Source of the DNA: Bacteroidota bacterium
GTDB taxonomy: Bacteria; Bacteroidota; Bacteroidia; Cytophagales; Cyclobacteriaceae
Length of the DNA: 19,557 nucleotides
Reading direction: 5' to 3'
NCBI GenBank assembly: GCA_023417955.1
Contig: JAEZDW010000431.1
Span: 1 to 19,557, forward strand
This document shows, in pieces, positions 7,482-14,613 of the stretch; position 1 is the stretch's first letter, and every line of letters starts with the position of its first letter. Under the pieces are notes generated by a model. It ran no database searches. It worked only from the letters and a program-made list of their open reading frames with translations, and was not told the origin of the DNA. The translations under genes and the position numbers were made by a program.

Positions 7482-10364
7482 ATGAAAGCATTTTTGCAGG
7501 AACTTGCTGAAACCTTGTTCAATGAGCATCGTCGTTCACTGGATTCGCTGACCGTTATCTTTCCCAACAGAAGAGCGAGCCTGTATTTCAGGAAGCATCT
7601 GGCGTCGCTGCTGGATCGCCCGGTGTTTTCACCCACACTTCTAACGATAGAGGATTTTATTGCAGGATTCTCCACGCTTAAGGTTCCCGAGAAACTTCAG
7701 CTGATTCACCGCCTCCACAAGGTTTATCATCAGGTACATGAAGGTGTGGCAAGCGAAGCGTTTGATCAATTCTATTTCTGGGGCGACATGCTGCTTAGAG
7801 ATTTCGATGAAGCTGATCGATACCTTGTTGAAACCGCACATTTGTTCCGTGATCTAAGCCATCAAAAGGAAATCGATGCAGCCTTTGATTTTCTGACAGA
7901 CGAGCAACGCGAATTTTTGCAGCAGTTCTGGATGAATTTTGAAGGCAAGACCTCGCCTAACCAGCAGCGTTTCCTTCAGGTTTGGCGGAGACTTCCTGAG
8001 GTGTACTCCAAATTTCGGGATTCACTTCTTGCCGAAGGACTTGCATACGAAGGATTACTCCACAGAACGGTAGCGTCGAATATCGCTCAACTGTTTGAAC
8101 AGCATAAACGTTTGCTTCCCGCGAACCTCGTCTTCGTCGGATTTAATGCCCTTACCAAAGCCGAAGAAGTCATTATTTCTTTTTGTGTTGAAAGGGGTGC
8201 ACGCGTTTACTGGGATGTTGATGATTACTACATGAACAACGAAACCCAGGAAGCGGGGCGGTTCTTTCGCGAGTATGGCAGGCATCCGGTGCTCGGAGCG
8301 ACACTTCCTGCAGATATACCGTCGAACTTCAAGCGCGAACGCGCGCTGCACTTGTATGCGACGGCACTGCCTGTTGGACAGACCAAGGTAATGGCGGAGG
8401 TCCTTCAAGAGCATTTACTCAAAGGAATGGTCCCCGAGGATACACTCATTGTCCTTCCTGATGAGAAGTTGCTGACGCCGGTGTTATACGGTGTTGCTGA
8501 CAAGGTTGACAAGCTAAACGTGACAATGGGATTGCCTTTGACGAGTACCCCGGTTTACAATCTGGTGGAACTTCTCGTCGAACTGCAGTTGAGCTATAGA
8601 GATAAGAATTTTAATCACCGACCCGTGGTCGCGTTGTTAGGACATCCATACATTGTTGCGGCAGAGGTGCCAGTGGCCCATGCGAAGCGTAAGGAGATTA
8701 TTGAAAAGAACTGGGTTCACGTTTCAGAGGGGTATCTTGCTTCTCAGGTTGAGATACACCGAAAAGCTTTTGTGAATGCCGTACCAGGAGAGGACCGCTC
8801 TGTACATGCATACCTGACGGATTACCTGAAGTCAGTAATAATAGAGGCGGGCCGGCTTTCTCAGCTGTCCGACTTCGACAAAGAGTATTGTTTTCATTTC
8901 CTGCAGCTACTCAACCGAATGCAGGAAATCTTCGACGAGTCGGTGCGGAATGAAAGCGATAGTCAACCAGGATTCAGCGCGCAACTCAAGTCGTTCATGC
9001 GATTATTCAGACAGGTTGCCCGTGCAGGGAAAATACCATTTGCAGGTGAGCCCCTGCGGGGGCTTCAGATCATGGGGGTGCTGGAAACACGTAACCTGGA
9101 TTTCAAGAATGTTTTTATCCTGTCCCTCAACGAGGGTGCATTCCCTTCGTCGTCCGGTAAGGGATCTTACGTTCCTTTTAATATTCGCAAAGCATACCGT
9201 ATGCCTACCGTTGAGCAGCAGGACGCGATTTATGCTTACCTCTTTTACCGTGTTCTTCAACGAGCCGAGAACGTCTATATGTTTTACAATTCGGAAACAG
9301 ACGAACTGGGCCAGGGTGAGATGAGTCGCTATTTGCAGCAATTGCTTTTTGAGTCGGGTTTGCCAATTGAAAAGCACGTTCTCCACAACGAGCTTCAGCC
9401 CATGACCCCGGGGCCACTCATAGTGAAGAAGGATGCCCGTGTATTTGCTGCGTTGGCGCGATATTGTGAAGGGCCGGCGTTCGTTCGGGAGCTGAGTCCA
9501 ACGGCCCTTAACGATTACATCGAATGTCGTTTGAAATTTTATATGCGGCATGTGGCGCGAATCCGTGAACCAAAGGAAGTTGAAGAAGACCTTGATGCAC
9601 GCATCCTGGGGAACTTCCTTCATACAGTGATGGAGTATTTTTACCGCGATATCATCGAACGGAAGGGGACGTACCTGATTGAGGAAAGTGATTTCGATAG
9701 TTATGAAACGGTGGTTTCATCCCTCATTGATCGCGCGTTCATCAAACACTATAACCTGAATCCGGAGCGCCGCGTAACGTACGAAGGCCAACGGCTTGTT
9801 GTGCGGGAAATTGTAAACCGTTTTGTTAACCGTATCATCGAAATCGACAAGGAGTATGCTCCATTTCACATTGACGCACTGGAACGAAAGGATATGAACG
9901 TGGCTGTACACCTGGAAAAAACAACGGTGAAAATCGGAGGCTCGATCGATCGCGCGGACCGGAAAGACAATGTAATTCGCGTTGTTGATTATAAGACCGG
10001 CAAGGATCTGACATCATTTACCGATGTGCCGGGCCTCTTCAGCCGGGAAGAAAAGCGTAACAAAGCCGCGTTCCAGACATTCGTTTATACACTGGTGTAT
10101 GGTCGTAATCTTAAGAATTCAGCGGAGCGTTTTAAACTCGTGCCCGGACTGATGAGCAGAAAGAATCTTTTTAATGAGGACTTTCGTTTTGGGTTACAGT
10201 ATGGCAGGGATTTTCTTGAGGATGCAACGCCTTTGCTGCCGGACTTTGAGGAACATCTCAAACAGCTGCTGACTGAAATGTTCGATCCGGAAGTTGATTT
10301 CGATCAGACAACGAATCTGGATATCTGCCAATTCTGTTCGTACAACAGAATATGTTGCCGTTGA
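7482..10364 (+). CDS. AddB-like PD-(D/E)XK nuclease with helicase-like N-domain and Fe-S cysteine motif
   Basis: This 960-residue protein is a RecB-family nuclease of the AddB type found in Bacteroidota, expected to process double-strand breaks with an AddA/RecB-like helicase. The N-terminus (LTVIFPNRRASLYFRKHL, 23-40) sits where AddB has its P-loop, but no GxGKT is present, so this half is probably a non-motor helicase fold. A helicase-2B-like block follows: LETRNLDF (534-541) and NEG (550-552). The C-terminal nuclease shows H714 (GNFLHTVME), D823 (GGSIDRAD) and D836-Y837-K838 (VVDYKTGK). C682 (DYIECRL) together with C949-X2-C952-X5-C958 reproduces the AddB iron-sulphur staple. No AddA partner is adjacent. 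An exonuclease role in recombination is inferred from family. Confidence 0.9.
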   Translation: MKAFLQELAETLFNEHRRSLDSLTVIFPNRRASLYFRKHLASLLDRPVFSPTLLTIEDFIAGFSTLKVPEKLQLIHRLHKVYHQVHEGVASEAFDQFYFWGDMLLRDFDEADRYLVETAHLFRDLSHQKEIDAAFDFLTDEQREFLQQFWMNFEGKTSPNQQRFLQVWRRLPEVYSKFRDSLLAEGLAYEGLLHRTVASNIAQLFEQHKRLLPANLVFVGFNALTKAEEVIISFCVERGARVYWDVDDYYMNNETQEAGRFFREYGRHPVLGATLPADIPSNFKRERALHLYATALPVGQTKVMAEVLQEHLLKGMVPEDTLIVLPDEKLLTPVLYGVADKVDKLNVTMGLPLTSTPVYNLVELLVELQLSYRDKNFNHRPVVALLGHPYIVAAEVPVAHAKRKEIIEKNWVHVSEGYLASQVEIHRKAFVNAVPGEDRSVHAYLTDYLKSVIIEAGRLSQLSDFDKEYCFHFLQLLNRMQEIFDESVRNESDSQPGFSAQLKSFMRLFRQVARAGKIPFAGEPLRGLQIMGVLETRNLDFKNVFILSLNEGAFPSSSGKGSYVPFNIRKAYRMPTVEQQDAIYAYLFYRVLQRAENVYMFYNSETDELGQGEMSRYLQQLLFESGLPIEKHVLHNELQPMTPGPLIVKKDARVFAALARYCEGPAFVRELSPTALNDYIECRLKFYMRHVARIREPKEVEEDLDARILGNFLHTVMEYFYRDIIERKGTYLIEESDFDSYETVVSSLIDRAFIKHYNLNPERRVTYEGQRLVVREIVNRFVNRIIEIDKEYAPFHIDALERKDMNVAVHLEKTTVKIGGSIDRADRKDNVIRVVDYKTGKDLTSFTDVPGLFSREEKRNKAAFQTFVYTLVYGRNLKNSAERFKLVPGLMSRKNLFNEDFRFGLQYGRDFLEDATPLLPDFEEHLKQLLTEMFDPEVDFDQTTNLDICQFCSYNRICCR

Positions 10365-10406
10365 GAACCCGGCATCTTTTTTTTGACTTTTCTCAAAAAC
10401 GATGAC

Positions 10407-11192
10407 ATGAGGACAAGAGTAAAACTGCGCCTGAGCGGCGCTTGCTTTACAAACCGTACGCGTTATATCCTGATCACCGGCATACTTCTGTTGAATCTGC
10501 TTTCTGCGGAGGCACAGTTTACTGATACTACCAACTATTATGTTCGTTATAACAGCACGGGCGTGATCAATCGGACGAATGACCAGCGGTCTTATGTTCT
10601 GAATAACGCATTGAGGTTCAGTCTTTATAAAAAGTCCGTCTCTCTTAATTCAAACAACACCTGGATTTATGGTCGGCAGCAAAGTGAGGTGACGAATAAT
10701 GACTTTGCATCAATACTTGATTTTGACGTCTACAAGTCAAAGCGGTCTGTGTACTATTGGGGACTGCTTAATTATGAAAAGAGTTATTCCTTACGGATCA
10801 GACATCGATTCCAGAGTGGCGCCGGAATCGGGTACTACATAATTGATCGCGATAACTTTGTTTTTCAGTTGAGCGATGGGATTCTCTACGAAACCAGCAA
10901 GATCGAATCATCCGAAGGAGCAGGAGCTCCGGAAGTCGAGATACTTCGAAACTCGTTGAGGCTGAAGTTTCGGTATGTCTTCCGCGACGCCATAAAAATT
11001 GATCACGTGGATTTTGTACAGCATTCCCTGAAAGACCGCAAAGACTATATTCTGCGTTCGAATACGGTAGTTGCTGCAAAAATCTACAAATGGATAAATC
11101 TGGCCCTTACGGTTGACTATAACAAAACCAGTGTCACGGGTCGTGAGAACCTGCTTATAAATTATGGAATACTTCTGGAAAAGTATTTCTAA
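10407..11192 (+). CDS. DUF481-like outer-membrane beta-barrel protein
   Basis: This protein of about 261 residues looks like a small outer-membrane barrel related to DUF481. An N-terminal basic stretch leads into the hydrophobic YILITGILLLNLLS and a signal peptidase site near AEA-Q. The mature part is a series of short amphipathic strands rich in Tyr, Asn and Ser (for example YYVRYNSTG, LRFSLYKKSVSLNSNN, FKFRYVF-type segments) and ends in an aromatic residue (EKYF), as barrels do. I chose the ATG at 10407 over a TTG at 10383 that would add eight residues ahead of the signal peptide. It follows the nuclease gene by 42 bases and may be read from the same transcript. Its stop codon overlaps that of the convergent stress-protein gene. 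Function unknown. Confidence 0.72.
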   Translation: MRTRVKLRLSGACFTNRTRYILITGILLLNLLSAEAQFTDTTNYYVRYNSTGVINRTNDQRSYVLNNALRFSLYKKSVSLNSNNTWIYGRQQSEVTNNDFASILDFDVYKSKRSVYYWGLLNYEKSYSLRIRHRFQSGAGIGYYIIDRDNFVFQLSDGILYETSKIESSEGAGAPEVEILRNSLRLKFRYVFRDAIKIDHVDFVQHSLKDRKDYILRSNTVVAAKIYKWINLALTVDYNKTSVTGRENLLINYGILLEKYF

Positions 11193-11932
11193 ACAAGACT
11201 AAGCACCGGAATGTCGGCCTTACTGACGAGTTCTTCGATCAGTTTTCCGTTGGAGCTCAGTTTGTTCTGACCGTGGTCCCGAAGGAGAACGCTCAGAACA
11301 TCGATGTCTTCGCGGTGCACGTAATCCTGTAAAGCCGTCACAAAGTTGTCACTCTGCATAGAGGCGTACTCGTGGTCGATCAACTGCAGGTAGTACTCCA
11401 GTGAAACTTCCGCATTATCCGGAGTAGTTTGCTCATCTTTGTTGATGTGGATAATGTGAACTTTCGCGGCAAATGATTTCGATAAGTCAGCAAGCGGTTC
11501 GAAGGCTGAAGACGCTTTGACTGCGTTGAAGTCGTTTGCGTATACGATGTTTTTGATTTGCGACTTACGACTTGTTTCCGGTACGATCAACACCGGGCAG
11601 TCGGTAAGTTTCATAAGTGCTTTGGTAAGCGCGGTTCCGCTGGTACCGATGATTACCAGGGATGGTCTGTAAAAGTGGATTGCGCGCTGAATTTCTTCGA
11701 GCAGGCTGCCCCGTATGATGCTAAACCGGTAAGGTATTGGATAATTCTTCAATACCCTCTCCTCGAATTCAGCGAAGGATTTCTGAATGTTTTCGTCTGA
11801 CGTGTTGTCTTCAACCGGCACGACGTTAAGTAATTGCAATTCGACTGTCTTCTCTCCAAAAACACTTTCAATATAGCGAAGTGCTCTTTCAGAGGCAGTT
11901 TGAAAATCGATAGGTACAAGGATCGTTTTCAT
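11189..11932 (-). CDS. Tandem universal stress protein (two UspA domains)
   Basis: This 247-residue cytosolic protein has two UspA-like alpha/beta domains. The first (1-120) starts MKTILVPIDF and ends CPVLIVPE; the second (about 126-247) starts IKNIVYANDF and ends IPVLSLV. The nucleotide motif G-X2-G-X9-G(S/T) is degenerate. The first domain has IGTSG but lacks the distal G-S/T pair, and the second has only HGQNKLSSNG, so ATP binding is doubtful. Tandem Usp proteins of this shape are common in Bacteroidota and usually linked to stress or growth arrest. The ATG at 11932 has no Shine-Dalgarno sequence. The gene is 83 bases downstream of the DUF2490 gene on the same strand, and a 14-base palindrome lies at the upstream end of this gap. 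It may be read from the DASS operon or from its own promoter. Confidence 0.9.
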   Translation of the reverse strand: MKTILVPIDFQTASERALRYIESVFGEKTVELQLLNVVPVEDNTSDENIQKSFAEFEERVLKNYPIPYRFSIIRGSLLEEIQRAIHFYRPSLVIIGTSGTALTKALMKLTDCPVLIVPETSRKSQIKNIVYANDFNAVKASSAFEPLADLSKSFAAKVHIIHINKDEQTTPDNAEVSLEYYLQLIDHEYASMQSDNFVTALQDYVHREDIDVLSVLLRDHGQNKLSSNGKLIEELVSKADIPVLSLV

Positions 11933-12005
11933 GGTATTGAGGATTATGTTGATGCTAAGTTCGTTCTCTTATATTTAGTTGCACTAATGGGAGTCATGGT
12001 TGAAC

Positions 12006-12019
12006 ATGATAATTATCAT
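12006..12019. promoter_or_regulatory. Perfect 14-base palindrome upstream of the stress-protein gene (possible operator)
   Basis: ATGATAATTATCAT is a perfect inverted repeat with no spacer. It overlaps the stop codon of the DUF2490 gene (12016-12018) and lies 74 bases upstream of the universal stress protein start. Its GATAAT/ATTATC halves recall Fur-type boxes, but it is shorter than the usual 19-base site. It could be an operator; it lacks a G+C-rich stem and T run, so it is not a terminator. Function is inference from symmetry and position. Confidence 0.3.
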
Positions 12020-12792
12020 AAAGCTCGTTCTTTTTCGGAGTGTATTGTTTCAGGCTTTCTCCGGAAGTCGAATTTCTGCGTCACCCATAACACCAGCGTG
12101 TTGTTAATCGTGAACTTCGAGGGACCGGTCTGCACATACCGGCTCATTAAACCCAGTTGATATTGCGTATGTAATCCGGCGATGCCGAGTGCTATGGAAA
12201 TCCGGTTCTGATCGAAGGTATTGTAGGTTACCTCTTTTCCGAAATTGACCATGATTTCGTCGGACAGCGATGCATACGGGCGCAGTTTGTTATTCGTGTT
12301 ACCAAACGAGTATTTGAGGATACTCAACGAACGGACTCTGTGCGTTAAGGAAAACCTTTCATCAGATTCGCCGGGAGAAATATTCTCACGGAAGCGGGCA
12401 TCGTAGCGTATGCGTTGGATAAATGTCGTTCTGCGACCGGTCGGAATCGTAAATTGCGCCTGGCCCCAGGGCCGGTGTTCGTGACGTTTGAGATGGTTAT
12501 CCGGCCCGAATGGCAACCAGAGGAATGCATATCCACCAGTAACCGCTGCGTTTCCGAAATTCCGGGTGAGCCCTGTCCTGATTAATGCAAAGCCTTCCGG
12601 AACATAGTGAAAATCGTTCCATAAGGCATACGTCTCACTCAGTGTCGCGGAAGTCATGTAACCTACCCAGTATTGATTGTTCCTGCGAACCTCTCTTTGC
12701 TGGCAGTAGCCGGCGCTGTTACATAAGGTCAGCGCAACGGTCGCGGTAAATACCATTATTTTGCCTGGTGTCACAATGAATCGCGGAATCAT
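12016..12792 (-). CDS. DUF2490 outer-membrane protein
   Basis: This 258-residue protein belongs to DUF2490, a family of predicted outer-membrane barrels without known function. The N-terminus has a signal sequence (hydrophobic IMVFTATVALTLC) with probable cleavage near GYC-QQ. Family-typical blocks follow: NNQYWVGYMTSATLSETYALWNDFHYVPEG, then GYAFLWLPFG, RHEHRPWGQAQ, RIRYDARFRENISPG and LTHRVRSLSILKYSF. An internal ATG at residue 13 could be the true start. However, the ATG at 12792 overlaps the response-regulator stop by four bases (ATGA), typical of translational coupling. It is the last gene of the transporter/kinase/regulator operon. That placement suggests it serves as an outer-membrane port or structural partner for the transported compound, but this is inference. 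Confidence 0.87.
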   Translation of the reverse strand: MIPRFIVTPGKIMVFTATVALTLCNSAGYCQQREVRRNNQYWVGYMTSATLSETYALWNDFHYVPEGFALIRTGLTRNFGNAAVTGGYAFLWLPFGPDNHLKRHEHRPWGQAQFTIPTGRRTTFIQRIRYDARFRENISPGESDERFSLTHRVRSLSILKYSFGNTNNKLRPYASLSDEIMVNFGKEVTYNTFDQNRISIALGIAGLHTQYQLGLMSRYVQTGPSKFTINNTLVLWVTQKFDFRRKPETIHSEKERAL

Positions 12793-13271
12793 GTTGTCTT
12801 TCTCAATTTGTCAAACAATACCTGCTTATCAAGCAGGTCGAGGTAGCGCGTGTAGTCAATGCCTTTTTCGAGGATGAATTCAGTCACCAGGGTTTTGACT
12901 GAATCAATGAGCTCATCTGTCTTCCATGGTTTGCTGATGTACTTATCAATCGAGGCTTTGTTGATTGCTTCAATGGTATCGCGATGGGTAGCGAGACCCG
13001 TCAGCAGCATCTTTCGCGTGCCGGTGAACCGGTTGTCGTTGTGGACTTCAATCAGAAAATCAACACCGTTTTGGTTTGGCATGACCTGATCTGAAATAAT
13101 CAGCGCAATGTGGTCTCCGGCAGCGTCGATAGCATCCATAACCTGTCGTGCTTCAGCTGCCGATTCACATTCTTCAACAAGGAAGCCTCCTTCAAGGACG
13201 ACCAGGTCCTTACCGATAGCCTGGAGGACTTCGCGTTGATCTTCGATAACGATTATGACAATGTTTTCCAT
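12789..13271 (-). CDS. Single-domain response regulator (REC) with short helical tail
   Basis: This 160-residue protein is a receiver domain without a DNA-binding output domain. The REC signature is complete: acidic pocket E10-D11, phospho-acceptor D61 in IISDQVMP, T91 in LLTGLA and K114 in ISKPW. Residues about 125-160 form a charged helical tail (EFILEKGIDYTRYLDLLDKQVLFDKLRK) that could mediate partner binding. The open frame extends upstream to 13472, but that part is shadow sequence inside the kinase gene. The ATG at 13271 begins exactly at the REC fold (MENIVIIVIEDQ), four bases after the kinase stop. It is the cognate partner of the preceding kinase. With no output domain, it probably acts by protein contact, perhaps feeding back on the kinase or transporter. 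Confidence 0.88.
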   Translation of the reverse strand: MENIVIIVIEDQREVLQAIGKDLVVLEGGFLVEECESAAEARQVMDAIDAAGDHIALIISDQVMPNQNGVDFLIEVHNDNRFTGTRKMLLTGLATHRDTIEAINKASIDKYISKPWKTDELIDSVKTLVTEFILEKGIDYTRYLDLLDKQVLFDKLRKTT

Positions 13272-13275
13272 AAGA

Positions 13276-14613
13276 TCATGGTTTAGGAAGTTGAACTTCG
13301 AAACGTGTTTCGCCCGCGCGGCTCTCGACCTGAACAGAGCCACGGTATTCTGTGACGATCTTCCGTACGATCGAAAGTCCGAGACCCAGTCCGAATGAGA
13401 GGCCGCTGACGCGGGTAGTGAAATTTGGTTGAAATATTTTCTTTTGGAGTGCTTCCGGGATACCCGGACCATTGTCCGTCACTATTATCTGGTAGTAGTC
13501 TCCTTCAGTTTTAATCTGTATTGACAGGGAAGGTGACTGAGTTTGTGCCAGGCTCATGCTTTCACAGGCGTTCTTTATCAGGTTAACCCAGATTTGCACA
13601 AGGTCGCCAGGGTTTGCGATGACAATTGCTTCCGCGTCCTGCCGAACTGAAACTGCGATATCCTGCCACAATGATTTTGTGAGGGCCATAGCTTTGTTTA
13701 TTGTTTCAAGCAGCGATGTCTGGACAGCAGCGGCGGAGTTGTTCATCCCAAGAATACGCACGGATTGTACAACGTGTGCGGCATGCGTTGCTGCGACCTG
13801 CATGTCATGAAGGGTAATCGCGGCTTCTGTCAGCAGGCTAATGCGGTCAAGTTCGTCCTGGTTTTCCTTCAGGAGAGAACGGACTTCATCTTCTGTGAGC
13901 GATGTCTTCGCGAGTTGTTTTGCGATGCTGGCTGGAACGCCGAATTTGCTTTCCAGGGATTTTCTTTTCTCACGAAGTTCCACTGTGCTTAGCGATTGTC
14001 CAGACTCAAGCATCGTCAGGAAGAGGTTGCGCAACGTTTTGTTTTTAAGGATATCCTTTATGGTTGATGCGAGCCATGATGTGTTGTTGTCAAGTACACC
14101 GATGGCGTTATTCAGTTCGTGTGCAAGACCGGCAGCAAGCTGACCCAGCGTGGCCATCTTTTCATTTTCAAAAAGCTTACGGATTGCTGCTTGCCGTTGT
14201 AAATTGAATCGTTGCGTCAGCATTTGACGGAGGTAAAGCTCATGAACCATTACGGGAAGAAAATCTCGTGCAAACACTTCCGCCTGCCCTTCACGCGCTG
14301 ACTGATCGATATAAGCTACCGTTGTATCTTCATCAGCAATTAATGTGAGATAGGTAAGGTGCTCCTTGCTGAAGTAACTGTAAACCCCTACGAACATGTC
14401 GCGTTTACTTTGGTATACTTCAATCTGGTCACCGTTTTCGTCGCTGAGGTAGCCGGTTAGCATTCCATCAAGGATGACATAGAGTCGGTCATTATACATT
14501 CCTTCAACCACCAGAGTTGCGCCTTTTTTTAGTTGAATGCGCCTCGCCGGGTCGTTGAAGTACTTTTGCTTCAGCTGACCAACGTCTTTACTCGTTTCAA
14601 ACGTGTCACTCAT
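13276..14613 (-). CDS. Soluble sensor histidine kinase with cyclic-nucleotide-binding-like N-domain
   Basis: This 445-residue protein has no transmembrane helix, so it should sit in the cytosol. Residues about 15-130 form a cNMP-binding-like beta-roll (IQLKKGATLVVEGMYNDRLYVILDGMLTGYL). The kinase follows: H-box with H165 in LAHELNN, N-box IWVNLIKNACESM with N348, the ATP lid start VTDNGPGIP (378-386) and GLGLGLSIV (408-416). Two features are odd. The phosphate-binding cassette of the cNMP domain (about 72-92) lacks the Glu and Arg that hold the cyclic phosphate. A helical insert of about 80 residues (about 180-262) separates the H-box helix from the second dimerisation helix. It overlaps the transporter gene by four bases (ATGA) and is followed by its regulator. 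Confidence 0.9.
   Translation of the reverse strand: MSDTFETSKDVGQLKQKYFNDPARRIQLKKGATLVVEGMYNDRLYVILDGMLTGYLSDENGDQIEVYQSKRDMFVGVYSYFSKEHLTYLTLIADEDTTVAYIDQSAREGQAEVFARDFLPVMVHELYLRQMLTQRFNLQRQAAIRKLFENEKMATLGQLAAGLAHELNNAIGVLDNNTSWLASTIKDILKNKTLRNLFLTMLESGQSLSTVELREKRKSLESKFGVPASIAKQLAKTSLTEDEVRSLLKENQDELDRISLLTEAAITLHDMQVAATHAAHVVQSVRILGMNNSAAAVQTSLLETINKAMALTKSLWQDIAVSVRQDAEAIVIANPGDLVQIWVNLIKNACESMSLAQTQSPSLSIQIKTEGDYYQIIVTDNGPGIPEALQKKIFQPNFTTRVSGLSFGLGLGLSIVRKIVTEYRGSVQVESRAGETRFEVQLPKP

Noticed and set aside
9003..9623. 206-residue minus-strand frame inside the AddB-like gene
   Set aside because: It is antisense to clearly conserved nuclease sequence and its translation shows no recognisable domain or signal.
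13272..13472. N-terminal 67-residue extension of the response regulator frame
   Set aside because: It lies inside the kinase gene's 3' end on the same strand in another frame, looks nothing like a REC or linker, and the ATG at 13271 begins exactly at the receiver fold.
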